In this document: positions 1 through 8,194 of the stretch, one piece after another
How positions within the stretch are numbered: position 1 is the first letter of the stretch
Layout: each line of letters starts with the position of its first letter
NCBI GenBank assembly: GCA_003670915.1
Contig: QWQH01000090.1
Coordinates: 1 to 46,057, forward strand
Direction: 5' to 3'
DNA length: 46,057 bases
DNA from: Planctomycetota bacterium
GTDB taxonomy: Bacteria > Planctomycetota > Planctomycetia > Pirellulales > UBA1268
Notes under the pieces: model-generated
Seen by the model: only the letters and a program-made list of their open reading frames with translations
Database searches by the model: none
Told to the model about the DNA's origin: nothing
Made by a program: the position numbers and the translations under genes

Positions 1-222
1 GCGCTTGTGAGCCGAGTCCAACAGGGAGAAATTCGAGAAGTCATCATGGGCACCAATCCAAACGTGGAGGGCGACACGACGTCATTGGTCGTCGCCCAGC
101 GACTCGCCGGGCAACCCGTCGAACTCACTCGCCTCGCTCGAGGACTGACCGTGGGGGCCTCACTCGAGCAGGCAAATAGGGAAATACTCGGTGACGCACT
201 CGCCGGTCGCCGCAAACTCTGA
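1..222 (+). CDS. recR: Recombination protein RecR, C-terminal part (5' end outside window)
   Basis: The reading frame is open from base 1, so only the last 73 or so residues are present. The peptide has the RecR C-terminal signature: a Toprim-end stretch with NPNVEGDTT, then VTRLARG-like 'ELTRLARGLTVGASLE', then a GDALAGRRKL tail. RecR acts with RecF and RecO to load RecA on gapped DNA. The zinc finger and main Toprim residues would be upstream, outside the window. The gene points the same way as rpoN, 107 bp downstream. The family call is secure because this tail is highly conserved. Confidence 0.93.
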   Translation, partial: ALVSRVQQGEIREVIMGTNPNVEGDTTSLVVAQRLAGQPVELTRLARGLTVGASLEQANREILGDALAGRRKL

Positions 223-329
223 TAGGCAACGCGCTGCCTTTGAGCCTCGCCGCACAAAAGAGGTATTCTATTCTAAGCGGATTCGAGCGATGTTGGATCA
301 CCGTTCAGAGCCGGTTTCAAGGGTGAGTT

Positions 330-1847
330 ATGCGAATGTCGTTCGGCCAGGAAATGCGGATGCAGCAGAAGCAGGTGCTTGCGCCGCGCATGATCCAGTC
401 GATGGAAATTCTGCAACTCCCCCTCATGGCACTGGAGGAGCGGATCGAGCAGGAGATTCAAAATAACGAAACGCTCGAAGTTGAAGAGGCTGAGGAGGAT
501 ACGCCGTCGGGTGAGCCTGCCGCGCCTGTGAGCGATGCGCAGCAGCAGGCGGCTGATAGAACAGTCGACGAAAAACCGCTCGTTGTCGATCAAGACCACG
601 CCAATCAGGCAGACTTTGAGCGATCCTACGATTGGTCGAACGAGTATCCCGATTCAGATGACGATCGCAGCCGTCCATCAGCAACTCGCGTCGACGAAGC
701 CTCAGACCGCTATCTCGATGCGATGGCCAACATGCAGGAGCGGCCGGAAACGCTCTGCAACCACCTGCACGATCAGATCTCCAACTACGAGCTTACCGAA
801 CCCCAGCGGCAGGCTGCCGATAAAATTATTTACAACTTGGATGCCAATGGGTATCTGCCAATGCCGCTGGAGGAATTGCTCGATCCGGATGGACCAGCCG
901 ACCAGATTGATCAGCTCATTGTCGCGCTCAATGTCGTGCAGGGGATGGATCCTCTGGGCGTGGCCGCTCGCGACTTGAAGGAGTGCTTGCTGCTGCAGAT
1001 CGATCCAACCATGCCACAGTCGCGGCAACTGCGACGGATTGTCAACGATCACCTAGAAGATCTGGGCGGCAATCGTCTTCCGTTGATCGAGAAAAAAACA
1101 GGCTATTCAATTCAGGAAATTGAATCGCTCCGAGAGCTTCTCCATGGCCTTCAGCCCAAGCCGGGCGCAATGTTCACGTCTCCATTTGTGCCAGTCGTGA
1201 AGCCAGATGTGTACGTAGAACAACAGTCAGATGGGTCGTGGAAGGTGCGCCTCGAGGATGTGAATCTCCCAAACCTGCGGATCAGCCCGCTCTATCGCGA
1301 TATGCTTCTTTCCCCAGCCACCGATCCGGCCACACGCGAATATATCAAGCGTAAGATCAACTCGGCGCAGTGGCTCATTGAGGCAATCGAGCAGCGTCGC
1401 AGCACGCTCCTGAAGACAAGCCAGGCAATCGTCGATCACCAAACTCGCTTTTTGTCAGAAGGCCCGGCTGTGATCGAGCCGCTCAAGATGCAGCAAATCG
1501 CGGATCGAATTGGGATGCACGTGACAACGGTGAGCCGCGCTGTAGATGACAAATGGCTGCAGACTCCACGAGGGCTCTATGCACTGCGGCGATTTTTTGT
1601 TGGCGGTACCGTGAGTGCCGATGGCGACGAGGTGGCGTGGGACACGGTGCGAGTCAAACTCCAAGAGATTATTCAGGCCGAGCCAAAGGACGAACCCTTC
1701 AGCGACGACGGCCTCGTGGATGAGTTGGCTCGCCGAGGCATCACTCTGGCTCGGCGTACGGTGACAAAATACCGAAAGGCCATGGACATCCCCAGTTCGC
1801 GGCAGCGCCGGGATTGGAAGCTGCCCCGTACGCCCAAGGCCGAGTAG
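330..1847 (+). CDS. rpoN: RNA polymerase sigma-54 factor
   Basis: This 505-residue protein is the alternative sigma factor that recognises -24/-12 promoters and needs an AAA+ activator to open DNA. Region I is at residues 1-45: glutamine- and leucine-rich, with 'QEMRMQQKQVLAPRMIQSMEILQ' split across the start. Residues about 50-125 are a long acidic linker (region II). The core-binding domain follows, then an HTH around residues 380-410 ('MQQIADRIGMHVTTVSRAV'). The RpoN box near the C-terminus reads ARRTVTKYRKAMDIPSSRQRR in two pieces. I chose the ATG at 330, which has AAGGGTGAG just upstream; an ATG two codons later is also possible. No sigma-54 activator gene is seen in the window, so its regulon lies elsewhere. 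Confidence 0.97.
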   Translation: MRMSFGQEMRMQQKQVLAPRMIQSMEILQLPLMALEERIEQEIQNNETLEVEEAEEDTPSGEPAAPVSDAQQQAADRTVDEKPLVVDQDHANQADFERSYDWSNEYPDSDDDRSRPSATRVDEASDRYLDAMANMQERPETLCNHLHDQISNYELTEPQRQAADKIIYNLDANGYLPMPLEELLDPDGPADQIDQLIVALNVVQGMDPLGVAARDLKECLLLQIDPTMPQSRQLRRIVNDHLEDLGGNRLPLIEKKTGYSIQEIESLRELLHGLQPKPGAMFTSPFVPVVKPDVYVEQQSDGSWKVRLEDVNLPNLRISPLYRDMLLSPATDPATREYIKRKINSAQWLIEAIEQRRSTLLKTSQAIVDHQTRFLSEGPAVIEPLKMQQIADRIGMHVTTVSRAVDDKWLQTPRGLYALRRFFVGGTVSADGDEVAWDTVRVKLQEIIQAEPKDEPFSDDGLVDELARRGITLARRTVTKYRKAMDIPSSRQRRDWKLPRTPKAE

Positions 1848-1991
1848 TTCCACCGCCGCTACCCTTGGATTGCCCACTTGCGGATTGTGACTGGATAGTT
1901 TTACGATCGTGCCTCGCTCGCAGATACGCTTTCGGCGAGTCCGTTATGCTCAGATCCGGCTCCGACCGCAATTCTCGCCAGAGGCTCCACT

Positions 1992-2462
1992 ATGCGTTGC
2001 CCTTTTTGTCGGATCGATAATGACCGCGTGATTGATTCGCGCGCTGGCGACGACGGCACGTCCATCCGTCGGCGTCGGGAATGCGTTGGCTGCCGGAGGC
2101 GATTTACGACGTATGAGCGGGTGGAGCGGCAATTGCTCTCAGTCATCAAGAAGGGGGGCGACGCAGAGCCCTTCGATCGCGACAAAATCAAGCGAGGGCT
2201 GGCGAAGGCCTGCTGGAAACGGCCCATCACCGAGGAGGAAATTGAGCTGACGGTGTCGTCGTTGGAAGCGGAGCTTTACGGCAACTACGAGAGCGAGGTG
2301 CCAAGCCGTGTATTGGGTGAGCGTTTGATGGAGTTATTACGAGTTCTGGATCAAGTGGCCTTTGTTCGATTTGCAAGCGTGTACAGGGAATTCAAAGATG
2401 TGCGCGACTTCGTGGACGAACTCCAGCCCATTTTGGCGGAATCGAATCGGGAGTCGGGCTAG
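1992..2462 (+). CDS. nrdR: Transcriptional repressor NrdR
   Basis: NrdR represses ribonucleotide reductase genes, sensing ATP/dATP through an ATP-cone domain. The protein is 156 residues, normal for the family. The N-terminal zinc ribbon has CPFC at residues 3-6 and CVGC about 27 residues later, followed by [11 protein letters not shown]. The ATP-cone occupies roughly residues 48-138 ('[19 protein letters not shown]', then '[14 protein letters not shown]'). An AGAGG sequence precedes the ATG. It is downstream of rpoN in the same direction with a 144-bp gap and converges with moaC. No nrd structural genes are in the window. Confidence 0.96.
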   Translation: MRCPFCRIDNDRVIDSRAGDDGTSIRRRRECVGCRRRFTTYERVERQLLSVIKKGGDAEPFDRDKIKRGLAKACWKRPITEEEIELTVSSLEAELYGNYESEVPSRVLGERLMELLRVLDQVAFVRFASVYREFKDVRDFVDELQPILAESNRESG

Positions 2463-2558
2463 ATCGCATCGATCGGAAGAAGCCCGAAGCGTGCGCCGAA
2501 AGGAAAACGCATTGCGACATGAAGCCGGCCGGATTGTATGTGGGCTCCGGCGGTTGGA

Positions 2559-3014
2559 TCAACGAACGTAGTCCCCGCGAGTGCCGCCGTGTTTTTCTTC
2601 GAGGCGAATGTCCTCGATTGACATGCCTCGATCGATCGACTTGCACATGTCGTACAGCGTGAGTGCCGCGGCAGAGACCGCCAGCAAGGCCTCCATTTCC
2701 ACGCCGGTACGTGCCGTTGCCTTTACCGTTGCCTCGATGGTGACTGCGTCGGTCGCAGATGCATTGACCGTAACAGTGACGCTCTCCAGCGGCAGGGGAT
2801 GGCACAGCGGCACGATGTCGCTGGTGCGCTTGGCTGCCATGATGCCCGCTAGCCGAGCTGTGGCGATTGCGTCGCCCTTTTCGAGCTCGTGGGTGCGAAT
2901 ACGACGGATAGTTTCGGGTTGGGCAAGCACCCTGGCCGACGCCCTTGCAGTTCGAAGAGAAACGGGCTTGGCTCCAATGTCAATCATCTGGAGTCCGTGC
3001 GGTTGGGGGGGCAT
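2559..3014 (-). CDS. moaC: Cyclic pyranopterin monophosphate synthase MoaC
   Basis: MoaC converts the MoaA product 3',8-cyclo-7,8-dihydroguanosine triphosphate into cyclic pyranopterin monophosphate in molybdenum cofactor synthesis. Visible family motifs are MIDIGAKPVSLRTARA near the N-terminus, KRTSDIVPLCHPLPL in the middle, TGVEMEALLAVS, the YDMCKSIDRGM segment with the catalytic Asp/Lys region, and KHGG near the end. The start at 3014 gives 151 residues and is preceded on the minus strand by GAAGGAG at good spacing; the frame is open further upstream, but that extension looks unlike MoaC. It stands alone: no other moa or moe gene is present here. Confidence 0.96.
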   Translation of the reverse strand: MPPQPHGLQMIDIGAKPVSLRTARASARVLAQPETIRRIRTHELEKGDAIATARLAGIMAAKRTSDIVPLCHPLPLESVTVTVNASATDAVTIEATVKATARTGVEMEALLAVSAAALTLYDMCKSIDRGMSIEDIRLEEKHGGTRGDYVR

Positions 3015-3084
3015 GGTGAGGATCTCCTTCGTCAGGGAATTCGGTGGCGGATTGGCCCAACCCAGAGTGTACCCCACACAAAAA

Positions 3085-3122
3085 CCATAGGCCGGTGCGC
3101 CTCGCAACGCACCGGCCTATGG
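3085..3122 (-). terminator. Intrinsic terminator of the HTH/receiver gene
   Basis: A perfect 15-bp inverted repeat (CCATAGGCCGGTGCG and its complement) closes an 8-nt loop. Read on the minus strand the stem is followed by TTTTTGTG, as expected for a rho-independent terminator. It lies 29 bp past the stop of the gene at 3151-3723. On the plus strand the flank is only AAAA, so the direction is clear. It also insulates moaC from read-through. Confidence 0.85.
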
Positions 3123-3150
3123 AAAATGGAATCGCAGGCTGAGCCGTGGA

Positions 3151-3723
3151 CTAGACCAGTTCCTTGCGGGCACCAATCAGCGTCCGGAGACGCTCGGCAA
3201 GCAGGGCGACATCGAACGGCTTCTTGAAGCTCTCGTTCACGTGCGCCCGGTCAACGGTAATCTGCGAACCGTCGTCGGGTAAAAGAGCGATGACGATCGT
3301 GTCGGCATACTCCGTGTTGCGACGCAGGTTCTGGCAGATCTGCTGGGCATCGATCCGGCCGATTGAGTAGTCCACCACAATACAATCGGGGTGGAAGCTT
3401 TCAGCCTGGATGCCCGCTTCAAAACCACTGGCGGCAATCTGAATCTTGAACGATCGCTCCAGCGGTAGGTGTTTCTTGAGATTCTCGATCATGACTTGGT
3501 CTTGGCCCACCAGCAGTACCTTAGCCATTGCCTGATCTTCGAGATCTCCCAGCGGCATCCCGTGTTCCTTGAGGAACTTGATCAGGTATTCACGTGGAAT
3601 ACGGCGATCTTGGGATCCTGGAATGCGGTAGCCGCGGAGGCGACCGGAATCAAACCATTTGCTCACCGTTCGCGGAGCAACTTTACAGATCTTGGCGACC
3701 TGGCCTGTCGTAAAAACCTTCAT
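3151..3723 (-). CDS. HTH (excisionase/MerR-like) plus atypical receiver-domain regulator
   Basis: A 190-residue, two-domain protein. Residues 1-55 form an excisionase/MerR-type winged helix ('TTGQVAKICKVAPRTVSKWF', then a wing with RRIPREYLIKFL). Residues about 67-185 form a CheY-like receiver. Domain order is reversed from ordinary response regulators, where the receiver comes first. D118 ('IVVDYS') matches the phosphoacceptor and K167/K168 in 'SFKKPF' the conserved lysine. The acidic pair that binds Mg is mostly replaced: 'LLVGQDQ' has G73-Q74-D75 where DD is usual. No histidine kinase is adjacent. I chose the ATG at 3723 over a GTG directly before it; GGAG lies upstream. Target genes are unknown. 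Confidence 0.85.
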   Translation of the reverse strand: MKVFTTGQVAKICKVAPRTVSKWFDSGRLRGYRIPGSQDRRIPREYLIKFLKEHGMPLGDLEDQAMAKVLLVGQDQVMIENLKKHLPLERSFKIQIAASGFEAGIQAESFHPDCIVVDYSIGRIDAQQICQNLRRNTEYADTIVIALLPDDGSQITVDRAHVNESFKKPFDVALLAERLRTLIGARKELV

Positions 3724-4366
3724 CACTTGGACTCCATTTTAATCTTTTGTGTCCGGAAAAGTTTCGGCCAGCCCGTACCCTTTCGAGCAGCGGAACACAG
3801 CCCCCCTGACGCGGATCTCTGACAAGTGGAAACGACCGCGTCGTCGTGCCCCACGATGGCCGGCTTTTAAAGCACGGAGGGGGGCGTGAAATGGCTCAAT
3901 CTCAAGCAACACTCGAAGAGTTGCTCTCAACTGAGGCCTTAACTCGCAGGTGTCCCCCCCTGCTTCATCCTGTCGTGTGGGCTCAGGCTTTCACCCAGAC
4001 TCACTCGCAGAATGACTGACCAAGGGTTTCATCGAATGATTGCATGGTGCGACTTGAGCCGTTCTTTCCGATCGGAACGGTGGCACCGTGTGGTCGGCCT
4101 GTCGGGAATGCGCCTGTGGGCCTGTTTGCAGGGGCAAATTGCAAGTGTGGCTAGGCATAGATCGCATTCGACTTTTGTGGAGCACCGGCAAAGGGGGCGG
4201 CAAAAGTCTCCTCGCGTGGGCCGCGGTGGCGAATGCACGTCGAGCGTTCGCCGACCAACTCCGCGACCTTATCCAGTGTGCCTGTTTTGCCGCGAGAGCT
4301 ATTCGAGATGTGCTCTTGTGCCATCAGGCGTTGCCTGGCGATTTTTACAACGGCTATGAGTCGAGG
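3724..4366. other. Gene-free gap of about 640 bp between the regulator and smc
   Basis: No reading frame here resembles a known protein, and the frames that are open have no convincing ribosome site. The part next to 3723 must hold the promoter of the minus-strand regulator. The part near 4366 is the 3' flank of smc and holds an imperfect hairpin (GCCAGGC-AAC-GCCT with bulge) without a U-tract. Bases 4244-4315 are one copy of the diverged repeat described separately. Confidence 0.6.
4244..4315. repeat. Diverged intergenic repeat, copy 1
   Basis: This 72-bp stretch aligns without gaps to bases 34651-34722, with 54 of 72 positions identical by hand count (75%). Both copies are outside genes. 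Neither copy carries an obvious gene: the frame that is open here is interrupted by TAG in the second copy. On the minus strand the two copies give peptides of similar pattern (GKTGTLDKVAELVGERS against GETVTLEKAGKGVGQRT), so either strand could be the meaningful one. It may be a dispersed element or the remnant of an old duplicated gene. Confidence 0.6.
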
Positions 4367-7300
4367 TCAGGCTGCCGCAGACCGGGGCAGGGGAGCGGCG
4401 GCGGCCGTCGATTCAAATCGTACCGACACCCTTTTTGAAACTCCCGACTCCTCCATCGTCACGCCATAGAGAGTGGTAGCCGTCGCCATCGTCTTTTTTG
4501 AATGCGTGACCACAATAAACTGAGTGGACGAGAGGAAGTCACGCAGTACGCTCACAAACCTGTCTACATTAGACTCGTCGAGGGCGGCATCCACTTCATC
4601 AAGCACGCAGAACGGGCTTGGGCGTGATCGAAAAATCGCGAGGAGCAAGGCGACGCACGTCATTGTTTTCTCGCCTCCGGAGAGTAGCGAGATGCTGCGA
4701 GGCTCCTTGCCAGGAGGGCGAGCCACGATCTCGACGGTGGTTTCTAGCAAATCCATGTCGGGATCCAGCACGATGTCGGCCTGCCCACCACCAAAAAGAC
4801 GCTCGAATAATTCGCGGAAATGTCCGCGAACCGTTTCGATCGTTTCGCCGAGCAGTCGACGGCTCTCGTCGTCGATTCTAGCAATGAGCTGTTCGATCGC
4901 CTCCTTGGCGTTGGTCACATCGGCGAGTTGTAATTCGAGCGTGTCGAGCCGGTGCGTGAGGGCCTCTGCCTCGGCCAGCGCCTCTAGGTTCACCGAGGTC
5001 ATCGCGCCGAGCTTTCGACGTAGTTCTTCAATCTCACAGTCGAGATCATCCCGGTTTTCCGGCAGAGTTGTCTCTGGAGAAACAGCTTCGGTGGGTGGGC
5101 TCGCGGCCGGAGTGGGAGCCGTAGGCAGAGAGTCTGCCGTCGCTTCTGGGGTTGAATAGGCTTTTCTATTGGCCTCATCATTCATGTCGATATCGTACTC
5201 ATCGCGGATCCTGTCAATGATGCGTGCTCGGCGATGGCGGGCTTCGCCTGCTTCGAGTTCGTGGGCGTGGATTGAATCACCCAACTTTAATGCGGCACCT
5301 CTCGCGGCATCAGCGAGGGCGGCGGCCGCTGTTTTTTCTACCAAGAGACTGCTGCGGGTGTTGCCCAGTGCATGCATTTCGGTATGGGAGCGTTCCGCTG
5401 CCACCATGGCCTCCGCAAAATCTGATTCTGCGGCGAGCAGTTCGGATTCGAGGGCATCCAGTTTGACCTCGGCGGCTGAGGTGCGGCCGTTGGCCGTCAG
5501 TAGATCGTTTTGGCGCGCATCGATTTCAGTGATGCACCGCTGCTCGGCGTCTTGGGCGCGGGCAAGCCTTTCATGGCAGGTAGCGCGATCGATTCGAAGT
5601 CGGTTGATTTGTTCGACCACCGTGCCGCGATTGCGGTCCAGAGCTGCTAGCGATGCGTGTGTCTGCGACAGTTCGCGTTTGGCGTGATCAATGGTCGTGA
5701 TCTGAGTTTCGAGCGCCCGGCTAGCTGCGTCGAGAGCATCGGTGCGGTCGGAGAGATGCCGTTGCGCTTCTAGGAAGCCAGCGTCAGCCACCGCGATCGC
5801 CTCGCGGGCTGCAAGCTGCTCGCGGCCAATGCGATCCAGATCAGCCCGGGATGATGCGATCGTTTCGGCCTCTTGCATGCGCCGGCTTTGCAGTTGGCGA
5901 ATGCTCTGACGCTCTGTGGCAAGTGATGCCTGCAACTCGGTGATCGTGGCACTCGCATCTTCAACGGTTCGCAGGAGATTATCGTGCCGCTGGGTGACCC
6001 CCCGAAGCTCGCTTCGCCTTGCCACCAAGCCAGTGGCACCAGAAGGAGTTCCGATTTCGAGGAGGCCACCAGTGGAGAGGCATTGCCCGGCCCTTGTGAT
6101 GCAGAGAGTGCCTTGGGGGACCGCTGGGAGGAGGTGGCGTGCATCTTCGAGCTGCTCGACCACCCAGACGTGGCCGAGTAACCGGCGGGCAAGTGTGCGA
6201 TGAAACGTACCGATACCCTCGGCAGGGCCGGCATCGGCGTTGCTCAGGCGAGGATTGCCGCCGAGGCCATCGTCCGGAAAGAGTAAGCGATCGAGCCGGC
6301 CAACGATTCCGACAGCGTGAGCGGCCAGAGCCGTGGGTTCGAGTGAATTGTTTGGATCCAATGCATCGGTTTCCGACAGCCCGCCTATGGACACAAATCC
6401 GGTGCGGCCTGCCGAGATCAGCACCGATTGTGCGGCCTCCGTATTCGACCACGGGCCAAACCAGCGTAAAACATCGTCCAGCGATTCAACGACCAAGTTT
6501 TGACCGAGTGTGCCAAGGGCGATGTCAACCAGCGGGGCCCATTCAATTGGGGCCACGATCAGATCGGCCACAAGTCCGATGAGACCCGGCACGGCACTTG
6601 GTTCGCCACGAGGGCCTTGAGCATGGCTGGCAGCCAACAAACGCTGCGCCGCAGGAGAGAGCCCTTCTTGTTGGGCGGTCATCTCCTCCAGCATGCCCTT
6701 GCGTTCCCTACACGCCTCCAATTTAGCCTGCCATCCAGCCAACGTATGCCAGGCAGCTTCGAGCGTCGCCGATTGTTCGCGGTGCGCGACCTCGGCCGAC
6801 TCCAGTTCGTGCGACGTGTTGGCGAGGCGACGGGCGAGGGAATCGATATTGCCCTCGCGCGTGGCGAGCGATTCGAGCAGCGTGGCCAGCAACTGACGCG
6901 CAGCATCGATCTTTTCTCGCCAGAGATCAGCCGTACGGCGGGCCTCTTCGCATCGCATGCCTGCGCGATCGACTTCAGATTCTAGGGCGCGAAACTTCGC
7001 TTCGAGTAATTCAACCCGCTCGGCCTGCATATCAAGACGCTGTTGGATGTCTGCGGAATGCTGGTGGGAGCCCTCGGCGGCCTGCTCGCAGGCTAGCAAC
7101 TGCCCTTCGATCTGGAGGCATTCACTGTGAAGGAATGCAGCCTGGGTTCTGGCCGCTTCGACGGCAGCCACCGCCTCTCGCTGCCGGCTTTTTGCGGTAT
7201 GGGTATCGGCTTTGAGGCGACCGGTATCGGCTTCTACCTCCGCGTGCTGCAATCGGAGAAGAGAGAGCCGGGCTTCTGCTGCTGCAGCCCGCTGTTTATC

Positions 7301-8179
7301 CACGGAAAACAGCGACTGAATGGCATCGAGTTGTGGTGAGAGATCCTGCTCGAGTCGCAGGAGATCGGCAGTGCGACAGGTGGCTCTAGCAGTATCTGTT
7401 TCGATCGCGTGGAATTCCTGATGCAGCCTCGCGAGTGATTCATCCACGCTTGTAACGGCAGCATCGACTAACGAAAGATCTTGCCATGCCGCCGACAGAC
7501 GCAGGGCGCGCAGCCGATCAGTCATCTGCCGCCAACGCCGGGCTCGCGAGGCTTGGTGTTTGACCGTCTCCAACCGGCTCGACACTTCTCCAACGATGTC
7601 GGCCAGTCGCTGGCGGTTTTGTTCGGAGCGTTCGAGCCGACGCAGTGATTCTGCGCGTCGAATTTTAAATCGTGTGATCCCAGCGGCTTCTTCAAAGACA
7701 GCGCGTCGTTCGCGGCCGCTTGCCGCAAGTAGAGCGTCTACTCTCCCTTGCTCAATCACACTGTAGGCCTGCGTGGCTGCCCCTGTACCCGAAAAGAGTT
7801 CGCGGATGTCGCGCAGTCGCGAGACGTCTCCATTGACGAGGTACTCGTTTTCGCCGCTACGGTACACCCGACGCGTGATGTGAACGTCGTCGGAGTCCAC
7901 GGGCAGTTGGCGAGCCGAATTGTCAAAAATAAGCGTTGTTTCTGCAGCGTTGAGCGGCTTCCGCGTGGCTGATCCGGCGAAGATCACATCGGTCATGTCG
8001 TGGCCGCGGAGGCTGCGAACCGACTGTTCGCCAAGCACCCATTTGATGGCATCGACTACGTTGGATTTGCCAGATCCATTGGGCCCTACAACGACCGTGA
8101 TGCCTTCGGGAAACTCGAACCGAGTTCGGTCGGCGAAGCTTTTGAAGCCGAACAGTTCGAGCGCTTTGAGCCTAGTCAT
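4367..8179 (-). CDS. smc: Chromosome segregation protein SMC
   Basis: A 1270-residue SMC ATPase that, with ScpA and ScpB, compacts and helps segregate the chromosome. The N-terminal head starts MTRLKALELFGFKSF and has the Walker A GPNGSGKS at residues 32-39, followed by DAIKWVLGEQS. Long coiled coils flank a hinge at roughly residues 520-690, rich in Gly and Ala. The C-terminal head has the ABC signature LLSGGEKTM, Walker B 'FCVLDEVDAALDE' and a switch His in 'VVTHSK'. Length is in the usual range (1150-1300). The stop of the upstream FlgI-like gene is only 15 bp away, so the two are probably co-transcribed. scpA and scpB are not in the window. Confidence 0.97.
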   Translation of the reverse strand: MTRLKALELFGFKSFADRTRFEFPEGITVVVGPNGSGKSNVVDAIKWVLGEQSVRSLRGHDMTDVIFAGSATRKPLNAAETTLIFDNSARQLPVDSDDVHITRRVYRSGENEYLVNGDVSRLRDIRELFSGTGAATQAYSVIEQGRVDALLAASGRERRAVFEEAAGITRFKIRRAESLRRLERSEQNRQRLADIVGEVSSRLETVKHQASRARRWRQMTDRLRALRLSAAWQDLSLVDAAVTSVDESLARLHQEFHAIETDTARATCRTADLLRLEQDLSPQLDAIQSLFSVDKQRAAAAEARLSLLRLQHAEVEADTGRLKADTHTAKSRQREAVAAVEAARTQAAFLHSECLQIEGQLLACEQAAEGSHQHSADIQQRLDMQAERVELLEAKFRALESEVDRAGMRCEEARRTADLWREKIDAARQLLATLLESLATREGNIDSLARRLANTSHELESAEVAHREQSATLEAAWHTLAGWQAKLEACRERKGMLEEMTAQQEGLSPAAQRLLAASHAQGPRGEPSAVPGLIGLVADLIVAPIEWAPLVDIALGTLGQNLVVESLDDVLRWFGPWSNTEAAQSVLISAGRTGFVSIGGLSETDALDPNNSLEPTALAAHAVGIVGRLDRLLFPDDGLGGNPRLSNADAGPAEGIGTFHRTLARRLLGHVWVVEQLEDARHLLPAVPQGTLCITRAGQCLSTGGLLEIGTPSGATGLVARRSELRGVTQRHDNLLRTVEDASATITELQASLATERQSIRQLQSRRMQEAETIASSRADLDRIGREQLAAREAIAVADAGFLEAQRHLSDRTDALDAASRALETQITTIDHAKRELSQTHASLAALDRNRGTVVEQINRLRIDRATCHERLARAQDAEQRCITEIDARQNDLLTANGRTSAAEVKLDALESELLAAESDFAEAMVAAERSHTEMHALGNTRSSLLVEKTAAAALADAARGAALKLGDSIHAHELEAGEARHRRARIIDRIRDEYDIDMNDEANRKAYSTPEATADSLPTAPTPAASPPTEAVSPETTLPENRDDLDCEIEELRRKLGAMTSVNLEALAEAEALTHRLDTLELQLADVTNAKEAIEQLIARIDDESRRLLGETIETVRGHFRELFERLFGGGQADIVLDPDMDLLETTVEIVARPPGKEPRSISLLSGGEKTMTCVALLLAIFRSRPSPFCVLDEVDAALDESNVDRFVSVLRDFLSSTQFIVVTHSKKTMATATTLYGVTMEESGVSKRVSVRFESTAAAAPLPRSAAA

Positions 8180-8194
8180 GAAATCTAAACCTCG

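Noticed and set aside
4088-4438. Small plus-strand gene in the gap before smc
   Set aside because: The frame runs into the 3' end of smc on the other strand, has no ribosome site, and its matching frame in the second repeat copy has a stop.
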